This document shows, one piece after another, positions 10,632 through 20,245 of a DNA stretch of 64,000 nt. Numbering within the stretch: the stretch's first letter is position 1; every line of letters begins with the position of its first letter. Under the pieces are notes generated by a model that made no database searches, was not told the DNA's origin, and saw nothing but the letters and a program-made list of their open reading frames with translations. The DNA lies in contig OX031057.1 of NCBI GenBank assembly GCA_943736015.1, positions 42,246,501 through 42,310,500 of the forward strand, in the 5' to 3' direction. Origin of the DNA: Tridacna crocea. Taxonomy: Eukaryota; Mollusca; Bivalvia; Cardiida; Cardiidae. The position numbers and the translations under genes are program-made.

Positions 10632-10806
10632 AGAGCTCCAGATAAGAGGGAGTGATGGTATTCTAAATCCATTATTTCTTCTCCAAACCCTATGTGATGG
10701 GTACTCATTAGAATCGTCTAATGAGTACCCACAACATAGGATTTAGTGAAGATCAGTTGATATTTTCAATTCTGAAATCAAAACCACTCCATCTATCTGG
10801 AGCTCT
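10632..10806. mobile_element. family G MITE, copy 1
   Basis: Termini AGAGCTCCAGATA and TATCTGGAGCTCT are inverted repeats. The centre is a hairpin GGGTACTCATTAGA/TCTAATGAGTACCC with a 4-base loop. A second copy lies at 44377-44560. No convincing target duplication is visible. The preceding 10076-10631 holds nothing recognised. Confidence 0.75.
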
Positions 10807-11099
10807 GAAGCTCTTTACGATACCATTGCAATCACAATGTATGCTCCTATACGAGGAAAACCTATGTTTGTTTACATTGCGGAAACATTGCAGTGACCAG
10901 TTTCTTCTCTTTTTTTCCACAATAATGTATATCATTTAAAGGAAAAGATGTTTTGTCAATGTTTAACTGTTTCATGAGTAAAATTATAAAGTAGACAAAG
11001 GAAATATGATTCAGAATACATTATACGTGCTTTCAAACTGATGAATTTACCTGTATACATTGGAACTACTTTTTTTCGAGCTTCTTCACTAATCATCAT

Positions 11100-11460
11100 C
11101 CATTATCTTCCGCTAGATGGCATTCTATAAATACTCATCTATCTGATATGGGCATCCTGGGTACAGAGCCGAACCACTTTCCTACGCGACAACCGTTACT
11201 ATGAACCTAAAACAAAAAAAGATGTTTACCCAATAAAACGCTACCTCGTGCAATTCACTCAACTATGATCACCAGTTTAGAGAAATCTGTTGCTAAAGCA
11301 AGTCTCATTTCTCCTCAAACGTATTGATACGTAATTTTAAGCTATTTTCAACATTGCTACTTTATAGAGCGTAATATTATGTACAGTCAGCCCGCTTTCG
11401 AGGCTAGTAGTGATGCGTCATATAAGACAGTCGAATCTTCGAAGAATATGACATGCGCAG
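11100..11460 (+). repeat. family F dispersed repeat, copy 2
   Basis: Same order of blocks as at 7892-8228: CGCTAGATGGCATTC, ACGCGACAACCGTT, CCAATAAAACGCTA, GATGCGTCATAT, GTCGAATCTTCGAAGAATA. It continues a little further (ATGCGCAGACA), matching the extension seen in copy 3. The 10807-11099 gap holds nothing recognised. Confidence 0.75.
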
Positions 11461-11699
11461 ACATTGGATCAGCATCTTACGCCAATTTTAACAAAAATGG
11501 CTGCGCTCATGAATGGATGGATCTTAGTTTATAAGATTAAAAAACAAGTTATGGTCCATTAAAAGACATTTAAGCTTTTCAGAAAATCCCTCTTTTTTCA
11601 CATTTCCTACCACTTCTCTGCATGATTGGCCTTATGCTGTTTGAATAGCACACAAAGTAATCGATAGTGGTCTTTCTTTCACCGGCGTTTATGTCGCCA

Positions 11700-11880
11700 T
11701 TTTGAGTTCTGGTCATATGACGAAAGTATTACGTAGTTACGGAGTACTTTCTGAGCCCTCTACAAAGGTGAATGTGAATGGTGCGGAGTGCAAGAGAGTG
11801 CCCTTTGGCAAGGACATAAACAACCTCGATGAAGTTATTCACACTTGTCTTTCTGTCGGTGAAAACATACAATATACGGA
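11700..11880 (+). repeat. short dispersed repeat with conserved open frame
   Basis: The block ACATAAACAACCTCGATGAA, continuing into GTTATTCACAC and GTCTTTCTGTC, recurs at 30933-30990 in the same reading frame (NNLDEVIH in both). A 62-codon ORF spans it here. I do not recognise the peptide; it may be a remnant of a retroelement or just an unclassified repeat. Confidence 0.3.
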
Positions 11881-11917
11881 TAGCCATTAATATGCCTTTC
11901 AAAACAGTGTGTCTCAA

Positions 11918-12090
11918 CGATTTGGAGGAAGAAGGTTTCTTAAAACTTTGATGGAAAAGGGGGAGGTATAAGTAGTCAACATTTTCTCCCATTTCAACGA
12001 TGCCTTTCACCTTTTCCAAAACACTTCCAAACATTTGAGACACGTTGTTATTTGTTATCTGCACATATTTTGAATTTCATTCAATTCTGT
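11918..12090 (+). mobile_element. degenerate family A MITE
   Basis: GAAGAAGGTTTCTTAAAAC, GGAAAAGGGGGAGG, ATTTTCTCCCATTTCAAC and the late 'gttatctgcacatattttgaatttc' follow family A order. Pairing in the core is mostly lost. It lies directly left of an intact copy. Confidence 0.45.
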
Positions 12091-12108
12091 TTTTTTTTTT
12101 ATCTTCTT

Positions 12109-12330
12109 TTAACTCTTTACCTCGACGAAATTTTAGACTGGTCCAAATTGAAAGCATTCGCAGACGATAAAAGTGACTGAAAATTCGAAATTTCTTTTGT
12201 GAAGGTTAGAAAACATTGTGGGAAAAGGAGAAAATGCTGGTTACCAGCATTTTCTCCCTTTCCCACAATGTTTTCTCTAGGCTTCTTACTCAGGAGCGTC
12301 AAAAGTAGGGATTGTTTGGTAATGGGTCAA
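12109..12330 (-). mobile_element. family A MITE, full length
   Basis: TTAACTCTTTACCTCGACG left; GGTAATGGGTCAA right, so the right TTAA has one change. Core GAAAACATTGTGGG to CCCACAATGTTTTC is complete with centre CTGGTTACCAG and one arm difference (CTCCCTTTCC). Confidence 0.85.
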
Positions 12331-12562
12331 AAGGGCTCAGCTGATTTGTTTTCAGTGGGATAATCTTTTGTCACAATGTTTACAAAACATGACCAGTGGG
12401 AGACAAATCTATTGCATACTGTGTACAATTTCTCGATTATGGTAATAAACTGAAGTTACGAAACACGTATCAGCACGTACCTGAGCGATACATGGCTGGA
12501 AGTAGTGAAGAGACGTCTCGAGCCTTGGGCAATCTGAGATAACCTTATAATAAAAACATCCT

Positions 12563-13010
12563 TTAACCCTTTACCTCACAATGACGAGTTTTAACACCCC
12601 TAAGAAGTAGTAGTAAATAGTTTATTATAGTGACATATGTACAGAATAATATACAAAAAAAAAATTGACAAAATTTATAACAAACATACACCCGGCCCCA
12701 TGGGCCTATAAGTCACTGTCAGTTTTAGAATCTTCACTAATATTAACTCACATGCTGGATAACTGGTCAAATTTATAAAGCAAAATCATAGACTTAAAGA
12801 TGTTAGCAATAGGTGGATTTTCTTCGCTTCTCTAATGCATTAACAATAAATTTTGCAAGTGAGCGAAGAAATAAGCATTTTCTCCTTTTCTCACAATGTT
12901 TCCTACCTCAGTAAAGAACAATTACACCATTTGAACAGCATTGAATTTTTTGTCTGCAAATGCTTTCAATTTTGACAAGGCTGAAATTTTGTTTTTGTGT
13001 AAAGAGGTTA
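12563..13010 (+). mobile_element. family A MITE interrupted by foreign insert
   Basis: The left arm TTAACCCTTTACCTCACAAT runs to CCCCTAAGAAG. Family A resumes only at AGCATTTTCTCC (about 12873) and continues through TCTGCAAATGCTTTCAATTT to AAAGAGGTTAT. The left half of the palindrome is missing, replaced by about 267 bp (12606-12872). Confidence 0.7.
12606..12872 (-). mobile_element. probable 3' end of a non-LTR retroelement
   Basis: On the minus strand the segment ends with an AATAAA signal, then CTATTTACTACTACTTC. That is a short tail-like end of the kind seen on transcribed retroelements. The other side shows no terminal repeat. There is no coding sequence left, so class assignment is inference from the tail only. 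Confidence 0.35.
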
Positions 13011-13013
13011 TAC

Positions 13014-13200
13014 ATACCAAGTGACATAATTTTAGGCCTGTTCAAATTTGAAGCAATCACAGACAATAAAATAAATTTTCTCCAAATTTCGAAATTTGTT
13101 CTTTATAACGGTAGGAAATATTGTGGGAAAAGGAGAAAATGCTGGTTACCAGCATTTTCTCCTTTTCTCACAATGTTTCCAAAAGGAGTCCTCCTAGACC
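13014..13200 (-). mobile_element. family A MITE, worn ends
   Basis: TTTTAGGCCTGTTCAAATTT left arm; core with good pairing (GTGGGAAAAGGAGAAAATGC against CTCCTTTTCTCACAATG); right side stops at AAAAGGAGTCC. Sits head-on to the next copy. Confidence 0.7.
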
Positions 13201-13416
13201 CTTTACTGCATAGTTCCATTTTTTTGCGATCCTATGGGGAAACACTTTCAAAAACAGTTTGAAAAAAGGAGAAAATGGTTGTAACCAGTATTTTCTCCTT
13301 TTCCCACGCTGTTTTCTACCTTACGAAAGACAGAAATAATCGTTTTAGCTACATTTGACATCTGCAAATGCTTTCAATTTGGTCCAGACAAAGTTTGTCG
13401 TATGGATAAGAGCTAA
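13198..13416 (+). mobile_element. family A MITE, worn
   Basis: CCCTTTACTGCATAG left, core centre GGTTGTAACCAGTATT with unpaired changes, right arm ATCTGCAAATGCTTTCAATT then GTCGTATGGATAAGAGCTAA. This is the third copy in 850 bp. A further family A end (GGTAAAGGGTAAA) lies at 13440-13455. Confidence 0.7.
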
Positions 13417-13564
13417 AATAATTTTCAACACTGGACTTTGTGGGTAAAGGGTAAATGCTAATTAAAGGGACGGACATGTTATTACACAAATTGATATTAA
13501 ATATATGCTCTAAACTGCAATATTGAGTCACTTGTCTACAAACAAAAGCTCACGATATGCTAGC

Positions 13565-13768
13565 TATGAATGAATGAATGAGTAATGAATGAATGAATGA
13601 ATGAATGAATGAGTAATGAATGGATGAATGAATGAATGAATGAGTAATGAATGAATGAATGAATGAGTAATGAATGGATGAATGAATGAATGAATGAATG
13701 AGTAATGAATGTATGAATGAATGAATGAATGAATGAATGAATGTATAAATGAATGAATGAATGAATTT
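13565..13768. repeat. ATGA tetranucleotide microsatellite
   Basis: About 50 units of ATGA/GAAT. Imperfect units are themselves periodic: 'gagtaatgaatg' recurs four times and 'ggatg' twice, indicating recent expansion of a longer unit. Confidence 0.95.
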
Positions 13769-13795
13769 ATTTTAGGACATCAAACATTCTCTGAC

Positions 13796-13935
13796 ACAAG
13801 GGGGCTTAATGCGTTCCGGTTATGCATGATACCAAGAAAGTCATTACATAATTACGGATCAACAAAATCCCTTTTGTTTTAAAACCGACTGGATCATGAG
13901 GTTGAATCGTCCTTTGACATACAAAAAATGACAAA
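13796..13935. repeat. family M fragment
   Basis: AGGGGGCTTAATGCGTTCC followed by 'catgataccaagaaagtcat', 'aaaaccgactggatcatgag' and 'tcctttgacat' matches 33425-33560 in order. The internal hairpin part is absent. Confidence 0.5.
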
Positions 13936-14013
13936 TAACGTTCAGCAGCTGAAGTACATGTATCAGTGACTGAACAATAGTGAACATGTAATTTGCCTAG
14001 TCTAATGACTTAA

Positions 14014-14243
14014 TTGAACCCTTTACCAAACAATCCTTGGTTTTTACGACCCTGAGATTGAAGCCTTTTGAAAACATCGTAGGAAAAGGAGAAAATGCTG
14101 GTAACCAGCATTTTCTCCGTTTCCTACAATGTTTTCTACCCTGCTGAAAACAAATTTTAATTTTTGAGTTACGTTTATTCTATTGACTGGAAGTGTTTCC
14201 AATGTGGACAAGTCTACAAATTTGTCGTTTGGTAAAGAGTTAT
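14014..14243 (+). mobile_element. family A MITE with paired arm changes
   Basis: TTGAACCCTTTACCAAAC left and GGTAAAGAGTTAT right, one base off TTAA at each end. The core carries GTAGGAAAAGG and, on the opposite arm, TTTCCTAC, a paired change from GTGGG/CCCAC. GAGAAAATGC against GCATTTTCTC is intact. Confidence 0.85.
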
Positions 14244-14506
14244 ATTATTGAAATGATAAAAATCGACTGTATAACTTAAATGATTGAATTGATTTAAATC
14301 GACCAAATAGATTATTGAATGATTACACGGCATAATGAAAGTTTAATAAACAATTTTTTATGCCTAGTTCATGGCCTCTAATTGACCCTCTAGCGAGAGA
14401 TCAAGATTGCTAGTATCACCTCTGTACATCTGAATATTACCCTATGGCCTGACTACTGTCGTTTTATCCCATTTCAAGGCCGCGAGTAGCAATACAAGCA
14501 TATGCT

Positions 14507-14575
14507 GGCGGCGTAGATCAAGATCAGACTACGCAGAACGTTCAATTTGATCTTGATCTAAGGCCGTCTGACATC
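14507..14575. repeat. family B core
   Basis: GGCGTAGATCAAGATCAGAC and TTTGATCTTGATCTAAGGCC form the two arms around ACGCAGAACGT. The outer arms are not preserved. The 14244-14506 stretch shows nothing. Confidence 0.6.
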
Positions 14576-14595
14576 AATTTTTTATGTGTCAGTGG

Positions 14596-15081
14596 TTAAC
14601 TCTTTACCAAACGCCAAAAGTTTGGACTAGTCCAAACTGAAAACATTTGCAGACGACAATATAAACGTGACTCAAAAAATGAAATTTGACAGAAGAGAAG
14701 AAAATATTGTGGGAAAAGGAGATAATGCTGGTTTACCAGCATTTTCTACTTCTCCCAGAAAAGGCTTCTTTCACAGGGTTGTAAAAGACCATCCTCGGAT
14801 ACCCCGGGGTCTCCCTATTTGCTACGCTACATCGACCCCTGGGACAATTGACTAATAAAACTTTGAATCAGCCGCCGAAAATCGATACGAAACGTCATAG
14901 CGTACAGTCCACTCGCCCATCACAAAATGATGATGGAACCAATGAAAAGCCAGCATTCGGCCAGCGGTAAAGCGAGGGAAATTCAATTAATTGTCCCAGG
15001 GGTCGATGTAGCGTAGCAAATAGGGAGACCCCGGGGTATCCGAGGATGGTAAAAAACAGTGATTGTTTGGTAAAGGATTAA
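14596..15081 (-). mobile_element. family A MITE hosting a family H insertion
   Basis: TTAACTCTTTACCAAACGCC left; GGTAAAGGATTAA right, TTAA at both ends. The core is shortened on its right arm (TACTTCTCCCAGAAAAGG). The right arm is split by the 259-bp family H element; removing it together with one 9-bp duplication restores the family A order. Confidence 0.85.
14790..15048 (-). mobile_element. family H MITE nested in family A
   Basis: Terminal inverted repeats CATCCTCGGATACCCCGGGG and the exact inverse at the right, continuing inward as TCTCCCTATTTGCTACGC, in part. Flanks GTAAAAGAC (left) and GTAAAAAAC (right) look like a 9-bp target duplication with one change, or an 8-bp one with an indel. 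A second copy lies at 57997-58359 in the opposite orientation. Confidence 0.85.
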
Positions 15082-15236
15082 TTGAAAAAATATCCTTTTG
15101 TGTCGACGCTTTCCAAAGAGTTTCACTGAAATCAAGGAATAAAACAAACAAACTGAGAGATCTCCGGATTTGATGAAAGAAATATTACGGTGTTAGCAGT
15201 TTTATCACAATATAACGAAAGAAGACAAATTATTAT

Positions 15237-15465
15237 TTAACCCTTTCCCAAACGGCAAATTTTGGACCAGACCAAATTGGAAGCAATTTGCACGTGACAA
15301 ATTCACAGTTGCTAAAAAGATGGTTCTTCTATATGACAGGGTAGAAAACATTGTGGGAAAAGGAGAAAATGCTGGTTACCAGCATTTTCTCCTTTTCCCA
15401 CAATGTTTTCAAAAGGCTTCCATTCCTGACCCGTAAAAACCAGGGATTGTTTGGGAAAGGGTTAA
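15237..15465 (-). mobile_element. family A MITE, archetype copy
   Basis: TTAACCCTTTCCCAAACGGC left and TTTGGGAAAGGGTTAA right, TTAA at both ends. The core at 15344-15410 is a perfect palindrome: two 33-bp arms (GAAAACATTGTGGGAAAAGG and onwards) around one unpaired T. This is the best reference for the family. Confidence 0.92.
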
Positions 15466-15680
15466 ATATTTTCTTTCCTCAAAACTAGAACGAAAACAGC
15501 ACGACAGCATATTTATGGTTATTTCGAAAAAAGTTATTGGTCTGATCAATTAGATTAAAAATCCATTTCAAAAATATTTTATTCATCTCTTCTCCTCTTC
15601 ATAAACTTACTTGGGTAAGAAGACACAGACGATAGACAACAAAATAGCAATGGGCAAAAGTAATACAAAACACCTGGCTC

Positions 15681-15818
15681 TGTATTCACCAACCATTCTT
15701 AAGAACATTCTTAGTCTTGTTCTTCGGAACTTTGTCAGTGTGAAAGTAACAGAACTTCTGACTGGCTAAACAATTTGGTTTAGCCAATCAGAAGTCATCA
15801 GAATGATTGGTGAATAGG
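15681..15818. mobile_element. family D MITE, internally deleted
   Basis: TGTATTCACCAACCATTCTT left; GAATGATTGGTGAATAGGG right. The left arm is complete to GGCTAAACAATTTGGTTTAG. The right arm is cut from GAAGTCATCAGAATG onward, about 50 bp shorter than the copy at 3101. Confidence 0.75.
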
Positions 15819-15860
15819 GACCTGGTCTGCTGCTCAATCTTTTCGTCGATCGAGATTTCT

Positions 15861-15905
15861 CCGAGTCGTTCTGTGCAGTCTTATCTTGATCTACACTGTC
15901 CACAA
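15861..15905. repeat. family B core, half
   Basis: Only one arm remains: GTTCTGTGCAGTCTTATC then TTGATCTACACTGTCCAC. It directly precedes an intact family A copy. Confidence 0.5.
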
Positions 15906-15919
15906 AAAGTCTTTGAGTC

Positions 15920-16144
15920 TTAACCCTTTACTGAACGAAAAAATTATAGACTGGTGTAAATTGGAAGCACTTGCAGATGACAAAATTAACTCAGAAAAGA
16001 GAACTTTATACCCAGCAGGGTAGAAAACGTTGTGGTAAAAGCAGGAAATGCTGGTTACAAGCATTTTCGCATTTTCCCATAATGTTTTTGAAAGGCCTCT
16101 ATGACAGAGTCGCAAAAGTAAGGGATTTTTTGGTAAAGGGTTAA
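15920..16144 (-). mobile_element. family A MITE, full length
   Basis: TTAACCCTTTACTGAACG left and GGTAAAGGGTTAA right, TTAA both ends. The core arms carry several unpaired changes (GGTAAAAGCAGGAAATGC, GCATTTTCGCATTTTCCC) and the centre is CTGGTTACAAGC. Confidence 0.8.
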
Positions 16145-16247
16145 CAGCCCTAGAGGTAAACGTGTATTTTTATGTGATCGAAGGAAAGTGCATACTAGTA
16201 TATTATCGAATTTGATATCTATGTTTATTTTAAGCGTAGCTAAATTT

Positions 16248-16335
16248 GGTTTACTCTTTCTTAAACACGACCCTGTTTTTTTACGAACCAGAAAAGCAAT
16301 ACTTATGAAAACATCATGGGAAAAGGAGAAAATTT
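16248..16335 (+). mobile_element. family A left half
   Basis: TTTACTCTTTCTTAAACACG, CCTGTTTTTTTACGA, then GAAAACATCATGGGAAAAGG and GAGAAAAT, after which similarity stops mid-palindrome. A break at the palindrome centre is the pattern expected if the hairpin was cut or mis-replicated. Confidence 0.55.
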
Positions 16336-16384
16336 CGCCTCTTCTTCTTCAAATACAGCATCCATCATTTGAGGTACAGTTAGG

Positions 16385-16610
16385 CCCGGCCAGGTAGGTC
16401 AGTCGTTAGCGTATCTGGTTCTTGACCTGGTGGGTGCCAGCTCGAAACTCGGTTGAGACAAAGTTTCTTCCCGGCGGTTTTTCGCCTCTCACCTCAGATG
16501 CATGTAAAATAAATGTAGTCGGTGGTTTGGAAAGAGCATTGTGTTAGTGCTTGTGTGAGAAAGACAAGAAACACACATGTAGGTGCATTGATATAACCTA
16601 TAAGCTCTTA
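16385..16610 (+). mobile_element. tRNA-derived SINE (family S)
   Basis: The head has tRNA-like order: GTCAGTCGTTAGCGT (A-box region) and CCAGCTCGAAACTCGG (B-box region). The body, TTCTTCCCGGCGG, TTTCGCCTCTCACCTC, TCGGTGGTTTGGAAAG, TTGTGTTAGTGC, GTGAGAAAGACAAGAAAC, matches the reverse complement of 24611-24852 block by block. Confidence 0.7.
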
Positions 16611-16844
16611 AAATAGCGTTAGATTTTTTATTCATGGAAATTGATGCAAGGTCAATATTTTGGTCCGTAAATATTTTAGATATAGATAAGTTGTTTGTCT
16701 AGTGAAGAGTGCATTTGAGTCACGGTCTGGGGGATACGTCATATTAGTGATATTTTTTAAAAAAATTTTGCTATACATCCGTAAAATGACTGACTCAAAT
16801 GTACTTAAACGTGAATAATGATTATAATTATATGCTTTGTTTTT

Positions 16845-17775
16845 AGCTCACCTGAGCACAAGGTACTCAAGGGGAGCTCTTAGGATCACTTTGTATCCGT
16901 CTTGCGTCGTCCCGTCGTGCGGGGTCAACAATTATTCAAACATTTTCTCCTCCTAAATCGCTTGGCCAGTTTGGACCAACTTGGCTGGAATGTTCTTTGG
17001 GAGGTCCTCTTTAAAACTTGTTAACAGAATTTGATTCCACCAAAAACTCTTTGCACTGTATGGACTTAAATGAATTCTTCGAAAGTCTTCTTCTCTTAAG
17101 CCGCTCGTCAGATTTTGAAACGTTTTCACAGAAATGTTCTTTATACCCCTCTTTTTAGCTTAGCTGTTTTCGACATCGCCCTGTTGTCGTCATCTGCGTT
17201 GTTGTTGTTGTGCAAAACTTTTGACATTTTGTTTTATCTCGGCTTCCACTCAACATATGTACTTAAAACTTGGAATAATTATAAACTAATAAAAACAACA
17301 TCCTATTCAACAAGGATATGTAAATCTAAAATTATTTTGTCCAAATTGTGCCCCTTTTGCGACTTTGAATTTCAACTTACTCTTTAGGAACCGCCCGGAC
17401 CATTGGCACCCCATGCGGTGCTCTTGTTCGGCTTAATATATTTTAGCCATTATCGGGTTTGTGGTCTTGTTCAAGAAATGGTCCTAGGGTGACCTATCAC
17501 AAAATTTATTTGCAGAGTTCTTATTCATCGAATATTTTAAACCTTTGCGGCTTTGTGCTCTTGTTCAAGAAAAGTTCTTTTTGTGACCTATCCCAAAATT
17601 TATTTGCAGAATTCTGATTTGTCATAAACATGCCTGTGGTGATGATTGTAAGGGTGGTGACAGATTTTGAAATTATTTTTAAAGCTGACATTTTCACAGT
17701 TGCTTGGCAAAACAATGATTTTCTTTCCTAAATTTCAATACTTAAGAAAATCTGCTTGAAGTCCTCTCAAAAAGT
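16845..17775 (+). repeat. molluscan AGCTCACCTGAGCAC repeat element
   Basis: It starts TTAGCTCACCTGAGCACAAG, followed by GATCACTTTGTATCCGTC, GTCGTCCCGTCGTGC and 'gaccaacttggctggaatg'. I know this motif order as a repeat common in mollusc genomes. Two diverged units of about 94 bp follow at 17440-17620 (TTGTTCAAGAAA, GTGACCTATC, AAAATTTATTTGCAGA). The 90-codon ORF at 17115-17387 lies inside and has no recognisable domain. Confidence 0.55.
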
Positions 17776-17918
17776 CATCTTGGCCCCCCTTTTTTAAATA
17801 GTAATTCATATATAAGAGTATGCTTATCTTTTTAATTAAGAAAATGTTGTTATAATTTGGGCATTCAGAAAAGATGCTGCATAATTTTGTTCTATTTGCA
17901 TTTTCTGCAGATCAGTGT

Positions 17919-18153
17919 TTAACACTTTACCAAACAATAATTGGTTTTCACAACCCTTACAAATCAGGGAATTTGAAAAGACTGCAGGGAAAAGGAAAAA
18001 ATGCTGCTAACCAGCATTTTTTCCGTTCACCACAATGTTTTTTTACCTTTGAACAGACAAATCTTTACATTTGACCAATCTTTCATATTTCTTCTATAAT
18101 TGCTTGTACTTTGGACCAGTCTACAACTTTTACGTCTGCTGTAAAGGCATAAA
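17919..18153 (+). mobile_element. family A MITE, worn
   Basis: TTAACACTTTACCAAAC left. Core GCAGGGAAAAGGAAAAAATG with TTTTTTCCGTTCACCAC on the other arm, a mixture of paired and unpaired changes. Right end TGCTGTAAAGGCATAA has lost the TTAA. Confidence 0.75.
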
Positions 18154-18180
18154 TACTGCCATTTCAAACTTATTTCTTGT

Positions 18181-18197
18181 GGGGGGGGGGGGGGGGG
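18181..18197. repeat. G17 homopolymer
   Basis: Seventeen G residues in a row, flanked by TTGT and AAAGAA. It could form G-rich secondary structure; assembled length is uncertain for such runs. Confidence 0.9.
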
Positions 18198-18324
18198 AAA
18201 GAATCTCCTTATAAATCTGACTGCACGTTCTGTGTTGTGTCCATTTCAAAAAGATACTTTTCAACAGAAATTGTTGTTTCTTTATCAGAGCCATTTCAAC
18301 AAGAAACTGTATTGCAAGGAAAGC

Positions 18325-18385
18325 CTCTTTGCTAAACGACAAGATTATAGACTGGTTCAAATTGAAAGCATTAGCAGACGACAAA
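18325..18385 (-). mobile_element. family A left-arm fragment
   Basis: GCTAAACGACAAGATTATAG, then ACTGGTTCAAATTGAAAGC and AGCAGACGACAAA, is a family A arm in minus orientation. It stops where the next element begins with TTAA, so the next element appears to have inserted into this one. Confidence 0.6.
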
Positions 18386-18614
18386 TTAACTCTTTCCCAA
18401 ACAATCCCTGGTTTTTACGGGTCAGGGATAGAAGCCTTTTGAAAACATTGTGGGAAAGGAGAAAATGCTGGTAACCAGCATTTTCTCCTTTTTCCTACAA
18501 CGTTTTCTACCCAATCATATAGAAAAATTATCTTTGTAGCAACTGTTAATTTGCCATCTGCAAATTGCTTTCAATTTCGTCTGGTCCAAATTTTGCTGTT
18601 TGGGAAAGGGTTAA
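18386..18614 (+). mobile_element. family A MITE, full length
   Basis: TTAACTCTTTCCCAAAC left and TTTGGGAAAGGGTTAA right with TTAA at both ends. The arms are nearly perfect; one arm has GTGGGAAAGG and the other CCTTTTTCCTAC, so the copy has begun to decay. Confidence 0.88.
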
Positions 18615-18775
18615 ATGTGGCTGGAATGATAAAATTTGTATTTGAAAGACTAGAAAACATAGTGGGAAAAGGAAAAAAATGCTGGTTACCAGCATTTTCT
18701 CCTTTTTCCACCATGTTTTCGAAAGTCTTCCTTTTCAGGGTAGTTAAAACTCGTGATTGTATTGCTAAAGATTAA
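18615..18775 (-). mobile_element. family A half-element abutting an intact copy
   Basis: After the TTAA of the previous copy and a short linker, the sequence enters at ATAAAATTTGTATTTGAAAG and runs through the core (CATAGTGGGAAAAGG, CTCCTTTTTCCACCATG) to a terminal TTAA. The left arm is missing, as in the half-element at 5958-6118. Confidence 0.7.
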
Positions 18776-18963
18776 AAGGTAAAATCATAGGATTCTATAG
18801 AATCATAATATACCAATGCAGCAGCATACCCAGGTGACCATGGCAACATGTCCAAAGAATAGAGAACTCTTTAAAAGCTGTATAAAGAATAATTCGCGCC
18901 TATTCGGAGGACATTAACGCTTTACCAGACAACCACGTTTCAGACTACCCCCCAACCTGCTGT

Positions 18964-19188
18964 TTAACCCATTACTACACAATCCCTACTTTTGACGCCC
19001 CCTTAGAAAGAAGCCTTTTGAAAACACTGTAGGAAAAGGAGAAAATGCTGGTAACCAGCATTTTCTCCTTTTCCCACATTGTTTTCTACACATCCCAAAT
19101 TACAATTTTTCAGTCACCTTTATTTTGTCGTCTGCAAATGATTTGAATTTGAACCAGTCTAAGATATTGTCGTGTGGTAAAAGGTTGA
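18964..19188 (+). mobile_element. family A MITE, full length
   Basis: TTAACCCATTACTACACAAT left and GGTAAAAGGTTGA right (last base pair changed from TTAA). The core has full-length arms with single differences (GTAGGAAAAGG against CCTTTTCCCAC). Confidence 0.85.
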
Positions 19189-19289
19189 CTGTGATTAAAC
19201 GTTCCTGTTTATAGTAAAAACAAAAACCAATCATTGCTAGTTCAGAGGCATTTATATGTCCCCGGAAGAGCGAGCACATAGTCGTCGCT

Positions 19290-19365
19290 TCATTCTTCCT
19301 TGCTTCCTTCCTTGCTTCCTTGCTTGCTTGCTTCCTTGCTTCCTTCCTTCCTTCCTCTGTCCGTC
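19290..19365. repeat. CTTC/CTTG microsatellite
   Basis: Alternating CTTC and CTTG units (cttccttgcttccttccttg and so on). On the minus strand it reads as a long KEARKEA-like repeat peptide, which is an artefact of the tetranucleotide. Confidence 0.85.
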
Positions 19366-19685
19366 CGAAGCCATTTCTCCACAACCCCTTTAACAAATTA
19401 GATGGAACTTCATATATGAACTCTTTAGGATATTACGCCGATGTATTTGAACCAGTTTTCCAATTTGACGCTGTGTCATGGAAAAAGGGGAGTTTCTTGT
19501 AAAATTCCAATTTTTACTAATACATGTATCTTCTTCCTACAGTTTTCATCAAAATTTCACCCCCACCCTTTTTCTCTAGTGACCAACCATTTACAGACAG
19601 CTTTCACTTTCCTAAAAAGAGACCTGTTCGGGAGCATAACCCATCTACGAGGGCTCTGGTTTAGGGAAAGCTACATCCTTAAGTA

Positions 19686-19755
19686 GGTCATTGTAGATTA
19701 TAGATTAGACTGTACGTTTGGCGCTGTCTGATCTTCATCAATACTGTCTGCGATA
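19686..19755. repeat. family B core, diverged
   Basis: TCATTGTAGATTATAGATTA pairs loosely with TGATCTTCATCAATACTGTC around GTACGTTTGGCGC. From 19366 to 19685 and from 19756 to 20065 I see only a family A arm fragment at 19916-19985. Confidence 0.45.
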
Positions 19756-20065
19756 GGTCATTGAGTCACGATTTGCAGCCTTAGCGTTAGAAGGGCTAAC
19801 AGTTTACAAATAATTCTGCACGAACCAATGTTCTTTGTCCTTAGAGGAACGGATGGTGTATGCTTCGATCAGACTACATGTCGATGTTATATTGTTTATA
19901 CTGTGATAATAGTTACCAAATTACCAAACCTCAAAATTTTCGACTTGTCCACATCAAAAGTGTTAGCAGATGACGAAATTAACGTTTCAAATGTAAGACA
20001 TTACATTGACACCTGTCTAAATTCTAAGCTGGAGGAGAATGCAAAATTAGCCCAAAGGCTACTAA

Positions 20066-20245
20066 GTGCGACTCAATGACCATTTGCGGACAGTGTAGAT
20101 TAAGATCAAACTACACAGAATGTGCTGTCTGATCTTGGATCTACACTGTCCGATAAGAATACACCCCCATATACATTCGAAGTACCAAAATATGGGGGTT
20201 TTACTATGGACTTTGAAAGTTTTAATTTTGTTATTTAGCAGGACA
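20066..20245. mobile_element. family B MITE, partial
   Basis: The core GGACAGTGTAGATTAAGATC with GATCTTGGATCTACACTGTCC is good. The right arm (ACCAAAATATGGGGGTTTTA, then GAAAGTTTTAATTTTGTTAT, in part, and TTTAGCAGGA) is the same as in the intact copy at 59084-59296. The left terminus is unclear. Confidence 0.65.

Noticed and set aside
17115-17387. 90-codon ORF as a small membrane protein
   Set aside because: It lies wholly within the dispersed AGCTCACCTGAGCAC repeat and its hydrophobic bias follows from T-rich DNA.
19100-19396. 98-codon minus-strand ORF with KEARKEA repeats
   Set aside because: The repeat peptide is the translation of the CTTC/CTTG microsatellite and the rest is family A arm.
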